NCBI GenBank assembly: GCA_020630715.1
Contig: JAHDIQ010000006.1
Coordinates: forward strand, 124,001 to 188,000
Length of the DNA stretch: 64,000 nt
Direction of reading: 5' to 3'
From: Nonlabens sp.
GTDB lineage: Bacteria; Bacteroidota; Bacteroidia; Flavobacteriales; Flavobacteriaceae
In this document: one piece after another, positions 17,353 to 26,604 of the stretch
How positions within the stretch are numbered: position 1 is the stretch's first letter
How the letters are laid out: each line of letters starts with the position of its first letter
Position numbers and translations under genes: made by a program
Notes under the pieces: generated by a model
Database searches by the model: none
Told to the model about the DNA's origin: nothing
What the model saw: only the letters and a program-made list of their open reading frames with translations

Positions 17353-20097
17353 TTAAAAAACAGGATCTGGTTGTCTACGTTGATCCCATTTGATATCACT
17401 TAATGCACCAGCTTTAATACCTATAAAGAAAAACCAACTTTGTTGTGGTCCTATCGGTGTCCAGTTAAAACTTAATCGCCAGTCTTCTAGATCGCGATTA
17501 AAGCGTATGGTTGTAAAAGAAACACCACCATTTGCAAAATCATAACCAGTATTTCCTCCTACACTCCAGCGCGGCGATAATTCTACATCACCAGAAACCA
17601 TTATGGATTGTCTATTGATTTCATTTTGGCGTTGAGCATTATTATAAGTCATGGTATACGCAAAGTTTAAACTCCACGGTACCTTAAAACGATACCGTTG
17701 TTCATCAATGTCTACGGGATCTTTATTGCCTTCTTCTTGAAACTGTCTACCATCTGCAAAGTCTACTGCAGCCCCAAATAAATCATCATCGCGTCCACCA
17801 TTTTGAAGATTACGGTTTTCTAAAATATCTTCATCTTCGCCGTCTTCTTGATCTTCTTTTTTCTCAAAATCTTTATTACTTAATCTAAAATTCAACCTTG
17901 CTCCAGCGCGTGTAAGTCTAAATAAACTACCACCATTATTGACGTTAAAAGTGTTTACTCTAGCGTTATTATTATCTAAAGCATAAGGATCAAAATTAGC
18001 ATCTAGATTCAAATCTATTTTTTGCGTAAGAGGAATCACGCCACGTACTTGTAATGGGCTCCAGTTTAAAGAATCGCCTGCTAGGTTATAAGCTGTATTA
18101 AAGTTTAGAGATTTAAGTAAGGAGACTTTACGTGGTTCTGTTTTTGTGGTGTCGCGTTCTCGTATTTTAGCTTCTATATTGTTTTGCACCGCAATACCTA
18201 TGTTACTGCTAAAATTCTGTCCTGGTGGAGTATATAAAGTTCCTTGAAAACGACTAAAGAATCGCTCTTCTGGTAAAATATCTAAACCTTGTTCATCTAA
18301 AATTTGTTCATAGTATTGATCAAAGCTAGGGTTTGCATTGTAGCTAACAGTAGGCCTAATGATATGCCTTATAGCTTGAATTTTTGCATTTTCTTTAGTG
18401 GATTGCCAGTTACCATAAATAGTGGTTCCTATGTTAGCACCATAACTGTAGGTTCTAAAACTGTCAAAACCATCTACTTGTTCTGTAACAATTTCTACTG
18501 TACCAGTCCCATCATCTACAGCGATTTGATCAAAAGTCTGAAAAACCCAGGATTCATCATAGTTAGCGTTTAACCCTACAGATAGATATTGAAATACTTT
18601 AAAATTAGTAGAAATAGGAATAGAATGTTGCATACCAGATAGCATATTGTCAAACATGCGACCGGTTAGAAAATCCTCATCGTTTGTGGTCAATCGGTTT
18701 TCTCCTCTTAAGTTGTATTGCAAGTTGATATTGTGTATAAGCCCTTTTTTTGCGCCTTCTTTAGGTGCAAATGGGAATACACGTGATACACTAGCTTGTA
18801 GTGTAGGTAGTGTCATGCTAATATTATCTGTAGTGGTATTTGTATTCTGTTGATGAGAAACGCTGGTGTTGATAACCACTTGAGGTTCGCCCTGAAAGGT
18901 TTTAGTGTAGTTGATACTAGAATTTAGGGTGTTATTTAAAGTGGCACCTTGGTTCACCTGATTAAAGGATTGCCTAAAAAACTGACTACTACCTAAGTTT
19001 ACACTAGCGCTAAATCTACTATTAGGATTGTTTTTAGGATCTTGTGAATGTTGCCAGTTGATGTTGTAACGATTCGTCTGTGCAAAATCAGAAAAGCCAC
19101 GTTCACTTTGAATTTGATTCTCATATAAGAATCTAAAACTTCCATTAAATTTATATCGATTACGGTAGGAACTCTCTACTCGTGTTCCCCAACTACCGTT
19201 TGTAAAGTAATCTCCTAAAACGGTTAAATCTAGATAGTCATTCACTGCAAAATAATAACCACCATTTTGTAAAAAGTAACCTTGATTCACGTTGTTACCA
19301 AAGGCAGGAACAATCACACCACTCTTGCGTTCTGTAGTCATCGGGAAATAGGCAAATGGTAAACCTAGTGGTGTAGGCACATCTGCGATGTACATGTTTA
19401 CTAATCCGGTGACTATTTTCTTTTTAGGAACAAACTTAATTTTACGTGCTAGAAAATAATAGTTAGGATTCTCAGGATCTTCAGACGTCGTGAAAATTGC
19501 ATTACGCATGTAGTAAACACTGTCGTTTACCCGTTTTGTGGTTTCTGCTTTTACATTGAATTCACCTTGTGCCGTAATCGAGTTATAGGTTAACGCCTTT
19601 CTAGAATCCTTATTAAATACAATAGAATCTGGTTTAACGATATTAGCTCCTTGAGTGAATACTGGTTTTTGCGTGTAAACTCCTGCGGTGTCTACAATTC
19701 CTTGTGCATATACGTTTCCAGAATTTAGATCAATGATTATTTTACCAGCTTCCATGGTGACATCACCGTAAACTATTTTTGCCTCGTTATATAGAGTAAT
19801 GATGTTCTTTTTGCGGTCTATTTCTTTGTAATCTTTTGCATAAGAATCGATGTTATATTCTAGCGCGCCTTTTTTCTTTTTAGTGCTATCATTTGCGACT
19901 TTAAGCTCGTCTAGATTAACGGTAGAATCTTTTTTAATGGTGTCCAGAACAGGTTTTGCAGTTTCTGGTGTAGGTTTTTTTGTTTTCTCCACCGGTGGAA
20001 TCGTTTCTCCAGATGCAGGTAACTCCTGCGACCAGCCGATCAGACTTGCTGTTAAAAACACTATTGATAAAATATAATATCGATACAATGGATACAA
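17353..20097 (-). CDS. lptD: LptD-like LPS assembly outer-membrane protein
   Basis: A 914-residue protein with a signal peptide (about residues 1-23), a proline- and lysine-rich linker, an OstA/LptA-like beta-jellyroll (AKIVYGDVTMEAGKIIIDLN region, about 95-200) and a long beta-barrel. Its role is to place LPS in the outer leaflet. Flavobacterial LptD homologues are diverged and usually annotated putative. The acidic stretch EKKEDQEDGEDEDILENR (about 745-765) is probably an extracellular or periplasmic loop. kdsB elsewhere in the window supports LPS synthesis in this organism. Confidence 0.85.
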   Translation of the reverse strand: MYPLYRYYILSIVFLTASLIGWSQELPASGETIPPVEKTKKPTPETAKPVLDTIKKDSTVNLDELKVANDSTKKKKGALEYNIDSYAKDYKEIDRKKNIITLYNEAKIVYGDVTMEAGKIIIDLNSGNVYAQGIVDTAGVYTQKPVFTQGANIVKPDSIVFNKDSRKALTYNSITAQGEFNVKAETTKRVNDSVYYMRNAIFTTSEDPENPNYYFLARKIKFVPKKKIVTGLVNMYIADVPTPLGLPFAYFPMTTERKSGVIVPAFGNNVNQGYFLQNGGYYFAVNDYLDLTVLGDYFTNGSWGTRVESSYRNRYKFNGSFRFLYENQIQSERGFSDFAQTNRYNINWQHSQDPKNNPNSRFSASVNLGSSQFFRQSFNQVNQGATLNNTLNSSINYTKTFQGEPQVVINTSVSHQQNTNTTTDNISMTLPTLQASVSRVFPFAPKEGAKKGLIHNINLQYNLRGENRLTTNDEDFLTGRMFDNMLSGMQHSIPISTNFKVFQYLSVGLNANYDESWVFQTFDQIAVDDGTGTVEIVTEQVDGFDSFRTYSYGANIGTTIYGNWQSTKENAKIQAIRHIIRPTVSYNANPSFDQYYEQILDEQGLDILPEERFFSRFQGTLYTPPGQNFSSNIGIAVQNNIEAKIRERDTTKTEPRKVSLLKSLNFNTAYNLAGDSLNWSPLQVRGVIPLTQKIDLNLDANFDPYALDNNNARVNTFNVNNGGSLFRLTRAGARLNFRLSNKDFEKKEDQEDGEDEDILENRNLQNGGRDDDLFGAAVDFADGRQFQEEGNKDPVDIDEQRYRFKVPWSLNFAYTMTYNNAQRQNEINRQSIMVSGDVELSPRWSVGGNTGYDFANGGVSFTTIRFNRDLEDWRLSFNWTPIGPQQSWFFFIGIKAGALSDIKWDQRRQPDPVF

Positions 20098-20227
20098 TCT
20101 ACAGTGGACTATTTTCGTTAATCAGAAATGGTCTGGTTTTTGAAACCTCAAAACTACGTATAATTTTTAAGCGTTTGTTAGTTATTAAACTAGGTATAGT
20201 GTTAAGTATAATATCATCTAGTTATTA

Positions 20228-20242
20228 CGCTTTCGCGAAAGC
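20228..20242. repeat. Dispersed palindrome in the lptD/amidase spacer
   Basis: CGCTTTCGCGAAAGC followed by A instead of G, within TTA...TAA flanks. It lies between divergent genes, 42 bases before the amidase start. Confidence 0.85.
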
Positions 20243-20284
20243 ATAATCACAAAAGCAAAATTAATCATACTATAATTACTATAT

Positions 20285-21397
20285 ATGATCACTCTTATAA
20301 AAACGAATTTAAACTGGTTTATTGCCTGCCTGATGATATCTTCTATCGCGATGGCAAAAGTGCCAGTAGATTCTACTAAAGTTGCGCCACCAGTATTCAT
20401 CATAGTGCTAGACGCAGGTCATGGCGGGAAAGATTCTGGTAAAGCAGTAGGTACTACCTATGAGAAAGATATCGCGTTAAGCATTGTTAAGAAAGTAGGT
20501 GCCCAACTCTCAAAACAACCTAACTTTAAAGTGATCTATACTCGTACGACAGATAAGTTTCTAGAGTTAAGAGAACGTGCGCGTATCGCAAATGATGCAA
20601 AAGCAGATTTTTTTGTATCAGTTCATGCAAATGCAGCTGCAAATAAAAGTGCAAAAGGTAATGAAACCTTTGTATTAGGATTGCACCGTAATAGCGATAA
20701 TCTAGAAGTTGTAAAACGTGAGAATGCTGTTATATTATTAGAAGAGAATTATGAGGAGCATTATGAAGGTTTTAATCCTAATGATCCATCCTCATTTGCC
20801 ACTAGTTTATTGACTCAAGAGGAATACCTGGATGAAAGCATCGAGATGGCAGCACAGGTGCAAACTAAATTTGAGGATCGTTTAAAACGACGTAATCGTG
20901 GTGTGAAACAAGCTGGTTTTGCCGTATTGCGATTATCGTACATGCCTAGCGTCCTTATAGAAACAGGTTTTATCACAAATACTGAAGAACGTAATTTCTT
21001 AAAAAGCACCGTAGGCCAGCAAAAAGTAGCTAATGCGATTACAAAAGCCATACTTCAATATCAAAACTCTAGAGATATTAATACCTTTAAGGTAGAGCAA
21101 GTAGATGTAGAGTCTCAAGGTAATGATACCAATTCTCAATCAATTCCTATTGTAGAAGATGGAACGAGTTATAAAATTCAGATTGCAGCTAGTAAAAACA
21201 AGCTAGCGCCTAAGTCATACAACTTTAAAAAACTACCTAGTATTTCTAGGATAAAAGTAGGTGAAGTATATAAATACTACACAGGTGATGAATTGTCGCT
21301 ATCGCAAGCACAGGACTTACTTCATAAAGCCAAAGCTAAAGGCTACAAAACCGCTTTTATCGTAAAAGAAAAAGATGGAGTTATAGAACGGTTGTAG
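20285..21397 (+). CDS. N-acetylmuramoyl-L-alanine amidase with SPOR-like tail
   Basis: Amidase_3 zinc enzyme that cleaves the lactyl-amide bond of peptidoglycan, used in daughter-cell separation. It has a signal peptide (about residues 1-24), zinc ligands His46 in LDAGHGGKDSG, Glu60 and His114 in SVHANA, and catalytic Glu226 in VLIETGFITN. The C-terminal ~75 residues (from YKIQIAAS) look like a SPOR domain, which binds denuded septal glycan. The gene is divergent from lptD. Confidence 0.92.
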   Translation: MITLIKTNLNWFIACLMISSIAMAKVPVDSTKVAPPVFIIVLDAGHGGKDSGKAVGTTYEKDIALSIVKKVGAQLSKQPNFKVIYTRTTDKFLELRERARIANDAKADFFVSVHANAAANKSAKGNETFVLGLHRNSDNLEVVKRENAVILLEENYEEHYEGFNPNDPSSFATSLLTQEEYLDESIEMAAQVQTKFEDRLKRRNRGVKQAGFAVLRLSYMPSVLIETGFITNTEERNFLKSTVGQQKVANAITKAILQYQNSRDINTFKVEQVDVESQGNDTNSQSIPIVEDGTSYKIQIAASKNKLAPKSYNFKKLPSISRIKVGEVYKYYTGDELSLSQAQDLLHKAKAKGYKTAFIVKEKDGVIERL

Positions 21398-21558
21398 GTT
21401 GATTATCTAGATTCTAACCATATCCTATTGCTTCTACAATTTGCATCTGCAGACTAAAGTCTACCGCTGCGATATTCATTCGTCGCCTTACGGCGTTCTG
21501 TTTTTTAGCGGAATAAATTCCGTTAACGGTTGTTTTTTGAACCTAGGAATTTGAAATT

Positions 21559-21598
21559 CGCCTAACGCCTAACGCCTAACGCCTAACGCCTAACGCCT
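21559..21598. repeat. Tandem repeat of CGCCTAA
   Basis: Five perfect head-to-tail copies of CGCCTAA plus a partial sixth (CGCCT). The 7-base unit would change any reading frame or promoter spacing by one step per unit gained or lost, but it lies about 70 bases upstream of the mlaD promoter. Confidence 0.95.
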
Positions 21599-21664
21599 CT
21601 CCAGCAATAGATTTCCAGCAACCGCTCATAACTTTTATCAGTATTCATTCTATTTAAGGCTAGG

Positions 21665-21699
21665 TTTTGGGTGATTATGAATACCTTTAATTAAATTTG
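21665..21699 (+). promoter_or_regulatory. Promoter of the MCE gene
   Basis: TTG at 21667-21669 and TAAATTTG at 21692-21699 with a 22-base spacer fit the Flavobacterium TTG...TAnnTTTG consensus. The GTG start follows 16 bases after the -7 box. Confidence 0.6.
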
Positions 21700-21715
21700 T
21701 AAAAAACCCGTCCAC

Positions 21716-22669
21716 GTGAAGTTTTCAAAAGAGATTAAAGTAGGTATTCTTACCATAGGTGCGCTGGCGCTGACTTACTTTGGATATTCATATTTAAAAG
21801 GAAGTAATATTCTAGAGAATAATAGAATTTACTATGCCGTGTATGACAATGTAGAAGGACTTACTAAGTCTGCACCGGTAACCATAAATGGACTTAAGGT
21901 AGGGAACATTGATGATATCAAGTTTCTAGATGGTAGTGGTCGTTTACTGGTTCAATTTCATGTTAATGGTGATTTCTCGTTCAGTTCTGAAAGTACGGCT
22001 AGCGTTTATAGTACGAGTCTCATAGGTGGAAAAGCTCTTGCAATTCTACCAGATTTTGAGTCAAAAGCACGATCAGCACAATCTGGTGATACCTTACAAT
22101 CTAAATTAGATAAAGGATTACAAGGCGAAGTTATGGATCAATTCATTCCTTTAAAAGATAAAATTGAACACATGGTAGTAAGTGCAGATAGTGTTCTAGT
22201 AGCGGTAAACAGCACTTTAAATCCAGAAGCACGAGATAATATCAATCAATCCTTAAGCCAGTTGAATCAAACCTTAATAGAGTTTAAAAACTTATCTAGA
22301 AAGGCAAATAGCTTTATGGCAAATAATGAGGAAAGCCTCAATAAAACCCTAAAAAACCTAGATACTACTACAGAAAACTTTGCCAAAATATCTGATACTT
22401 TAGCACAAGTAGAAATAGCTAGTACCGTAAAACAACTAGAAAACACCATCGCTAATTTTAATACAGTTCTAGATAAAGTAAATAATGGTGATGGATCGTT
22501 AGGAAAACTAATGACAGATGACCAATTGTATACCAATTTAACCAGAGCATCAGATCAAGCAGCAGATTTACTTCAGGATATGAAGTTAAATCCTAAGCGT
22601 TATGTACATTTCTCGGTTTTTGGTAAAAAACCAGGCGAGTATGAGGAACCAGAAAGTCCTAATCAATAA
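21716..22669 (+). CDS. MlaD-like MCE family protein
   Basis: 317 residues, GTG start. One N-terminal membrane helix (about residues 8-25) is followed by the MCE domain (about 38-110, with YDNVEGLTKSAPVTINGLKVG), then a long helical region with repeated Asn/Leu heptad-like spacing, probably a coiled coil. MCE proteins form hexameric rings that move phospholipid between membranes. No MlaE permease or MlaF ATPase is adjacent. Confidence 0.9.
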   Translation: MKFSKEIKVGILTIGALALTYFGYSYLKGSNILENNRIYYAVYDNVEGLTKSAPVTINGLKVGNIDDIKFLDGSGRLLVQFHVNGDFSFSSESTASVYSTSLIGGKALAILPDFESKARSAQSGDTLQSKLDKGLQGEVMDQFIPLKDKIEHMVVSADSVLVAVNSTLNPEARDNINQSLSQLNQTLIEFKNLSRKANSFMANNEESLNKTLKNLDTTTENFAKISDTLAQVEIASTVKQLENTIANFNTVLDKVNNGDGSLGKLMTDDQLYTNLTRASDQAADLLQDMKLNPKRYVHFSVFGKKPGEYEEPESPNQ

Positions 22670-22679
22670 ATAGCAACAC

Positions 22680-24023
22680 ATGGAATACATTCCACAAATC
22701 ATATTTGCAATTCTTTTAATTGCTGGGATAGGATATTTTACGAGCAACATCCGTAAGATGATTCGTAATATTAAATTAGGTCGTGATGTAGATCGATCTG
22801 ATAACAAGAAAGAGCGATTTGCACAAATGGCGCGCATCGCTTTAGGTCAGTCTAAAATGGTACGTCGCCCTATTGCAGGAATCCTTCACATTGTGGTTTA
22901 TGTAGGATTTGTGATTATCAATATAGAAGTACTTGAGATAATCATAGATGGTTTATTGGGTACACATAGAATATTTGGGCCTCATTTAGGCGGTGTTTAT
23001 GATTTCTTAATCGGTACGTTTGAAATTCTAGCTTTATTAGTTTTAATAACGGTAGTGGTTTTCTGGATTAGAAGAAACGTGATGAATATCAAGCGTTTTG
23101 TAATGGGTGAATTAAAAGGCTGGCCTAAAAATGATGCCAATTATATTCTTTATTTTGAAGTAGTGCTTATGTGTTTATTCTTAACCATGAATGCTACAGA
23201 CTTTATATTACAAACACGTGGAGTAGAAGGTTATGCACATGCTGGTGAGATTTTTGGATCTTTTCCAGTATCACAATTTTTAGTTCCGTTATTTGATGGA
23301 ATGGCAGATGGTAGTCTAGTCATCGTAGAACGCGCCGCATGGTGGTTACATATCGTAGGGATTTTAATCTTCTTAAACTACTTATACTGGTCTAAGCATT
23401 TACATATTTTACTAGCATTCCCTAATGTGTATTTTGCAAAATTGACACCTAACGGTCAGTTTACAAATATGGAAGCCGTAATGGCAGAGGTGAAGCTCAT
23501 GATGGATCCAGATGCAGATCCATTTGCCACACCAGATCCTAGTATGGCAAATGAAGAACCAGCAACACTAGGAGCAAAGGATATATTTGACCTGAATAAA
23601 GTCCAACTCTTAAACGCATACACCTGTACAGAATGCGGACGTTGTACTAGTGAATGTCCCGCAAATATTACCGGTAAAAAATTGAGTCCGCGTAAGATCA
23701 TGATGGATACACGTGATCGTTTAGAAGACGTAGGAAAAGTGATCAATAAAGAAGGTGAGTGGAAAGATGATGGAAAATCACTTTTAAACGATTATATCAC
23801 GACAGAAGAATTATGGGCATGTACTAGCTGTAATGCCTGTGTAGAAGCCTGTCCTATAGGAATCGATCCGTTAAGTATCATTATGGAAATGCGCCGTTAC
23901 CTGGTGTTAGAAAACAGTGCAGCACCTACAGACTTAAATAACGCATTAACTAACATAGAAAACAACGGTGCGCCATGGCCTTACAACCAGCAAGACCGTT
24001 TAAACTGGGCAAACGAATTATAA
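22680..24023 (+). CDS. Membrane Fe-S oxidoreductase (HdrD/GlpC-like)
   Basis: 447 residues. Four to six membrane helices in the first 245 residues resemble the haem-b NarI-type domain. Two 4Fe-4S motifs follow: Cys316/319/322/326 in CTECGRCTSECP and Cys381/384/387/391 in CTSCNACVEACP. Together with the CCG-domain protein encoded at 24507 it probably forms a heterodisulfide-reductase-like membrane electron-transfer complex. The physiological electron donor and acceptor are unknown. Confidence 0.88.
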   Translation: MEYIPQIIFAILLIAGIGYFTSNIRKMIRNIKLGRDVDRSDNKKERFAQMARIALGQSKMVRRPIAGILHIVVYVGFVIINIEVLEIIIDGLLGTHRIFGPHLGGVYDFLIGTFEILALLVLITVVVFWIRRNVMNIKRFVMGELKGWPKNDANYILYFEVVLMCLFLTMNATDFILQTRGVEGYAHAGEIFGSFPVSQFLVPLFDGMADGSLVIVERAAWWLHIVGILIFLNYLYWSKHLHILLAFPNVYFAKLTPNGQFTNMEAVMAEVKLMMDPDADPFATPDPSMANEEPATLGAKDIFDLNKVQLLNAYTCTECGRCTSECPANITGKKLSPRKIMMDTRDRLEDVGKVINKEGEWKDDGKSLLNDYITTEELWACTSCNACVEACPIGIDPLSIIMEMRRYLVLENSAAPTDLNNALTNIENNGAPWPYNQQDRLNWANEL

Positions 24024-24452
24024 ATGAAAAACGAGAATCCATATCTAGAAGCAAAAAATGAGGACGGCAGTCTAGCCAGTCCTGTACTACCAGATGGAGT
24101 TAAGAATTACCTGATTGACATTGACGGCACCATTACAGATGATGTCCCTAATGAAGAACCAGAACGCATGGCAACCTGTTTACCATTTCCAGATGCTTTA
24201 AAAACACTGAATGAATGGTATGATGAAGGACACGTGATTTGTTTTTTCACCAGTAGGACAGAAGAGCATCGTGAAGTGACCGAAAACTGGTTGAAGCAAC
24301 ACGGATTCAAATACCATAGTTTATTGATGGGTAAACCACGTGGTGGAAATTACCACTGGATCGATAATCACATGGTACGCGCTACTAGGTATAAGGGAAA
24401 GTTCACCCATCTGGTAGAAGAAGAAGTGACCATAGAAGTATTTAAAAAGTAA
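24024..24452 (+). CDS. HAD-superfamily phosphatase-like protein
   Basis: 142 residues. The HAD motif I is NYLIDIDGTITDD (nucleophile Asp in DIDGT), motif II is FFTSRTEEH, and motif III-like residues are in YHWIDNHM. Relatives are often mislabelled phosphoheptose isomerase. It begins at the base after the stop of the Fe-S gene and precedes the second Fe-S gene, an arrangement that suggests cotranscription. Substrate unknown. Confidence 0.78.
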   Translation: MKNENPYLEAKNEDGSLASPVLPDGVKNYLIDIDGTITDDVPNEEPERMATCLPFPDALKTLNEWYDEGHVICFFTSRTEEHREVTENWLKQHGFKYHSLLMGKPRGGNYHWIDNHMVRATRYKGKFTHLVEEEVTIEVFKK

Positions 24453-24469
24453 AAGAGTAGAATTGATTC

Positions 24470-24485
24470 CGCTTTCGCGAAAGCG
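24470..24485. repeat. Dispersed palindrome, intergenic
   Basis: Exact CGCTTTCGCGAAAGCG, between the HAD gene and the CCG-domain gene. Confidence 0.95.
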
Positions 24486-24506
24486 TAATTTCAACAACAT
24501 AACATC

Positions 24507-25298
24507 ATGAGTGAAGCCATAAAAGTACCTACAGCAGCCGAGTATATCGCACAGGATAAAGTGCCAGAAGTATTGTTTTGGGTAGGATGTAGTGGAAGTT
24601 TTGACGATAGATCAAAGAAAATCACCAAAGCTTTTGTGAAATTATTACACAAAGCAGGCGTGGATTATGCCGTTCTAGGAGCAGAAGAAAGCTGCACCGG
24701 TGATCCTGCAAAACGTGCTGGTAATGAGTTCCTATTCCAGATGCAAGCCATGATGAATATTGAGGTATTGAATGGCTATGGGATCAAACGCATTGTGACT
24801 ACCTGTCCGCACTGTTTTAATACCTTAAAAAATGAATATCCAGAACTAGGTGGAAATTATGAAGTGGTTCACCACACCTCATTTTTAAAAGACCTGATCG
24901 CTAGCGGTAAACTTACCATTGAAGGTGGCAAGTTTAAAGGGAAACGCATTACCTATCACGATCCGTGTTATCTAGGACGTGCAAATGATATTTATGAAGC
25001 GCCACGAGAGCTTATAGAAAAATTAGACGCTGCATTACTAGAAATGAAGCGTAACAAGCGTAATGGATTATGTTGTGGCGCTGGTGGCGCACAAATGTTT
25101 AAAGAGCCAGAACCTGGAAATAAAGACATCAATATAGAACGTACCGATGAAGCGCTAGAAACACAACCAGACATCATTGCGGCGGCTTGTCCATTTTGCA
25201 ATACCATGATGAGTGATGGTATCAAAGCCGCAGAAAAAGAAGGTACAGTAGAAGTCCTTGACATCGCAGAGTTGATTGCAAGTGCGCAGGATTTGTAA
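24507..25298 (+). CDS. CCG-domain Fe-S protein (HdrB-like)
   Basis: 263 residues. Cysteine-rich CCG domains are visible: CSGSFDD near the start, CPHCFNTL, DPCYLGR, NGLCCGAGGAQMF and CPFCNTMM. These bind an unusual 4Fe-4S cluster in HdrB, GlpC and LutA relatives. It is likely the soluble partner of the membrane Fe-S protein encoded 0.5 kb upstream. No signal peptide. Confidence 0.9.
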   Translation: MSEAIKVPTAAEYIAQDKVPEVLFWVGCSGSFDDRSKKITKAFVKLLHKAGVDYAVLGAEESCTGDPAKRAGNEFLFQMQAMMNIEVLNGYGIKRIVTTCPHCFNTLKNEYPELGGNYEVVHHTSFLKDLIASGKLTIEGGKFKGKRITYHDPCYLGRANDIYEAPRELIEKLDAALLEMKRNKRNGLCCGAGGAQMFKEPEPGNKDINIERTDEALETQPDIIAAACPFCNTMMSDGIKAAEKEGTVEVLDIAELIASAQDL

Positions 25299-25308
25299 AG
25301 TCATTTCA

Positions 25309-25962
25309 ATGAGTGAAACTCCAACATATTTGATTCCTAAACCTTGTCACAAAAGGTGGTCAAATATGAGTGCAATTGAAAATTCAAACTGTAAGATTTG
25401 TGAACTTTGTGATGAACAGGTTCATGATTTAAGGACCAAATCAAAATCTGAGATCAAAGACTGGTTTCAATCTCAAGAAAGTCCAAAATGCGTTTTCATA
25501 GAAGCTAATCAACTTTCTAATTCAAAAGAATCCACTTATCTAGGATGGAGAAAACTTGGTATAGCAAGTATATTATTTGGTGGTTTATTTTTCAATCCAT
25601 TGTATGGTCAGGAATCCACAAAAGCGGATTCTTATGTAATTGAACAAAGTGATATAGAAAGCCAGTCTATTATTATTCAAGGAAAAGTAAAAGTCAAAAA
25701 ATTCTTAGGTTGGCATAGTCTCAAAGATTTTAGCATTAATATTTTTAGTGATGATTCGCTAATTTCAGAAGTGTTGATCGATGAACGCGGAAGATTTGTA
25801 ATCGAGTTGAGTAGAGCTGATTTATCAAAAAAGATGACGATATCGATTCACGCATTGAATTATAAGAGTATACGGATAAAAGATATTCCAGTTAAGAATA
25901 CTGATATTAAAGTATTTTTAGATGAAAGAGACTATCGGTTTGTTACTGGTAGATTTTTCTAG
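25309..25962 (+). CDS. Bacteroidetes Cys-motif membrane protein with regulatory-type beta domain
   Basis: 217 residues from the ATG at 25309; an earlier in-frame start at 25276 would overlap the preceding gene. The N-terminus has PKPCHKRWSNM and CKICELCDEQVHDL, a pattern (IPCxxxW...CxxCxxxVxDFT) common in Bacteroidetes membrane-associated proteins. A hydrophobic stretch lies at about residues 80-100, followed by a carboxypeptidase-regulatory-like beta-sandwich (IIIQGKVKVKK...). Function unknown. It begins the accessory island. Confidence 0.65.
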   Translation: MSETPTYLIPKPCHKRWSNMSAIENSNCKICELCDEQVHDLRTKSKSEIKDWFQSQESPKCVFIEANQLSNSKESTYLGWRKLGIASILFGGLFFNPLYGQESTKADSYVIEQSDIESQSIIIQGKVKVKKFLGWHSLKDFSINIFSDDSLISEVLIDERGRFVIELSRADLSKKMTISIHALNYKSIRIKDIPVKNTDIKVFLDERDYRFVTGRFF

Positions 25963-26021
25963 AATTTCAAGCTCAATGTAATTTAACTTACATGATTTAT
26001 GGTTTTATGTCAACTAGTCTT

Positions 26022-26081
26022 GAATAATAGTGTCTCAAATTAATGAAAGAAATTGTTGTTTTTTACCTCAGTTCTTTGTTA
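26022..26081. repeat. 60-bp direct repeat, copy 1
   Basis: Identical over 60 bases to 28038-28097. It starts GAATAATAGTGTCTC and ends CAGTTCTTTGTTA; the last four bases belong to the inverted core GTTAGCCAAC that follows. It lies at the 3' end of the PIN gene (minus strand), whose stop codon is its last three bases. Confidence 0.95.
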
Positions 26082-26594
26082 GCCAACGTGTTTCTCTTCA
26101 TTCCAAAGTTCAATCCTTTTATTTATTTCTTTTTTTGGAAGCCTATTATTTAATAGCATTAATTGTTTGATTTTTTCAATTGCTTCTTGAAAATTTATCA
26201 GATTTTGATTTAAAAGTGCATCAAAAAGATAAATTATTCCATGAACATCAATGTTGTCTTTACTGGCTTGTTTTCTTAATTTTCCGTCACCAGTTAAAAG
26301 AATTCCTGACATTTTCTTACTGTAATACCAAACAGAACAATCTTCAAAACTTAGTCCTGTACTTTTTTCCAAGATTGTAGTTATACCTTGAAAATCTAAT
26401 GTTTCTGTAGTTTCTATTACCGTAAGTTTTTTTCCATTGTTTAAATTTACAATTGGTGTTTTCTGCTCATCATTTAATTCATCAAGAACAAAGTCTGTAG
26501 TATGTAAATCAAAATGTAGCTTAGAAAAAGCATCTATAAGTTCTAGTTTTACTAAGTCGATTAAGATATTAGCATCATTAATAACAATTTTCAT
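26079..26594 (-). CDS. PIN-domain protein, candidate toxin nuclease
   Basis: 171 residues. Four acidic PIN positions are visible: Asp7 in INDANILIDL, Glu39 in VLDELND, Asp85 in SFEDCSVW and Asp103 in LLTGDGKL. It resembles the DUF3368-type PIN group, which are single-strand ribonucleases in known cases. It follows the HTH-ImmA/IrrE gene by 10 bases, the order expected for an antitoxin-first pair. It could be a type II-like toxin or a defence nuclease. The stop codon lies within the 60-bp repeat/core boundary. Confidence 0.75.
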   Translation of the reverse strand: MKIVINDANILIDLVKLELIDAFSKLHFDLHTTDFVLDELNDEQKTPIVNLNNGKKLTVIETTETLDFQGITTILEKSTGLSFEDCSVWYYSKKMSGILLTGDGKLRKQASKDNIDVHGIIYLFDALLNQNLINFQEAIEKIKQLMLLNNRLPKKEINKRIELWNEEKHVG

Positions 26595-26604
26595 AATGCT
26601 AAAA

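Larger units (their letters stand above)
21398..21715. other. Spacer with clustered small palindromes and a tandem repeat
   Basis: This 318-base gap holds three short palindromes (AGACTAAAGTCT at 21451-21462; CGCCTTACGGCG at 21484-21495; CGGAATAAATTCCG at 21509-21522), a 7-base tandem repeat and the mlaD promoter. No open reading frame of note is present. The palindrome cluster resembles a decayed REP/MITE-like element. Confidence 0.55.

Noticed and set aside
21559-21598. CRISPR array
   Set aside because: The repeat is 7 bases without spacers; no cas genes are present.
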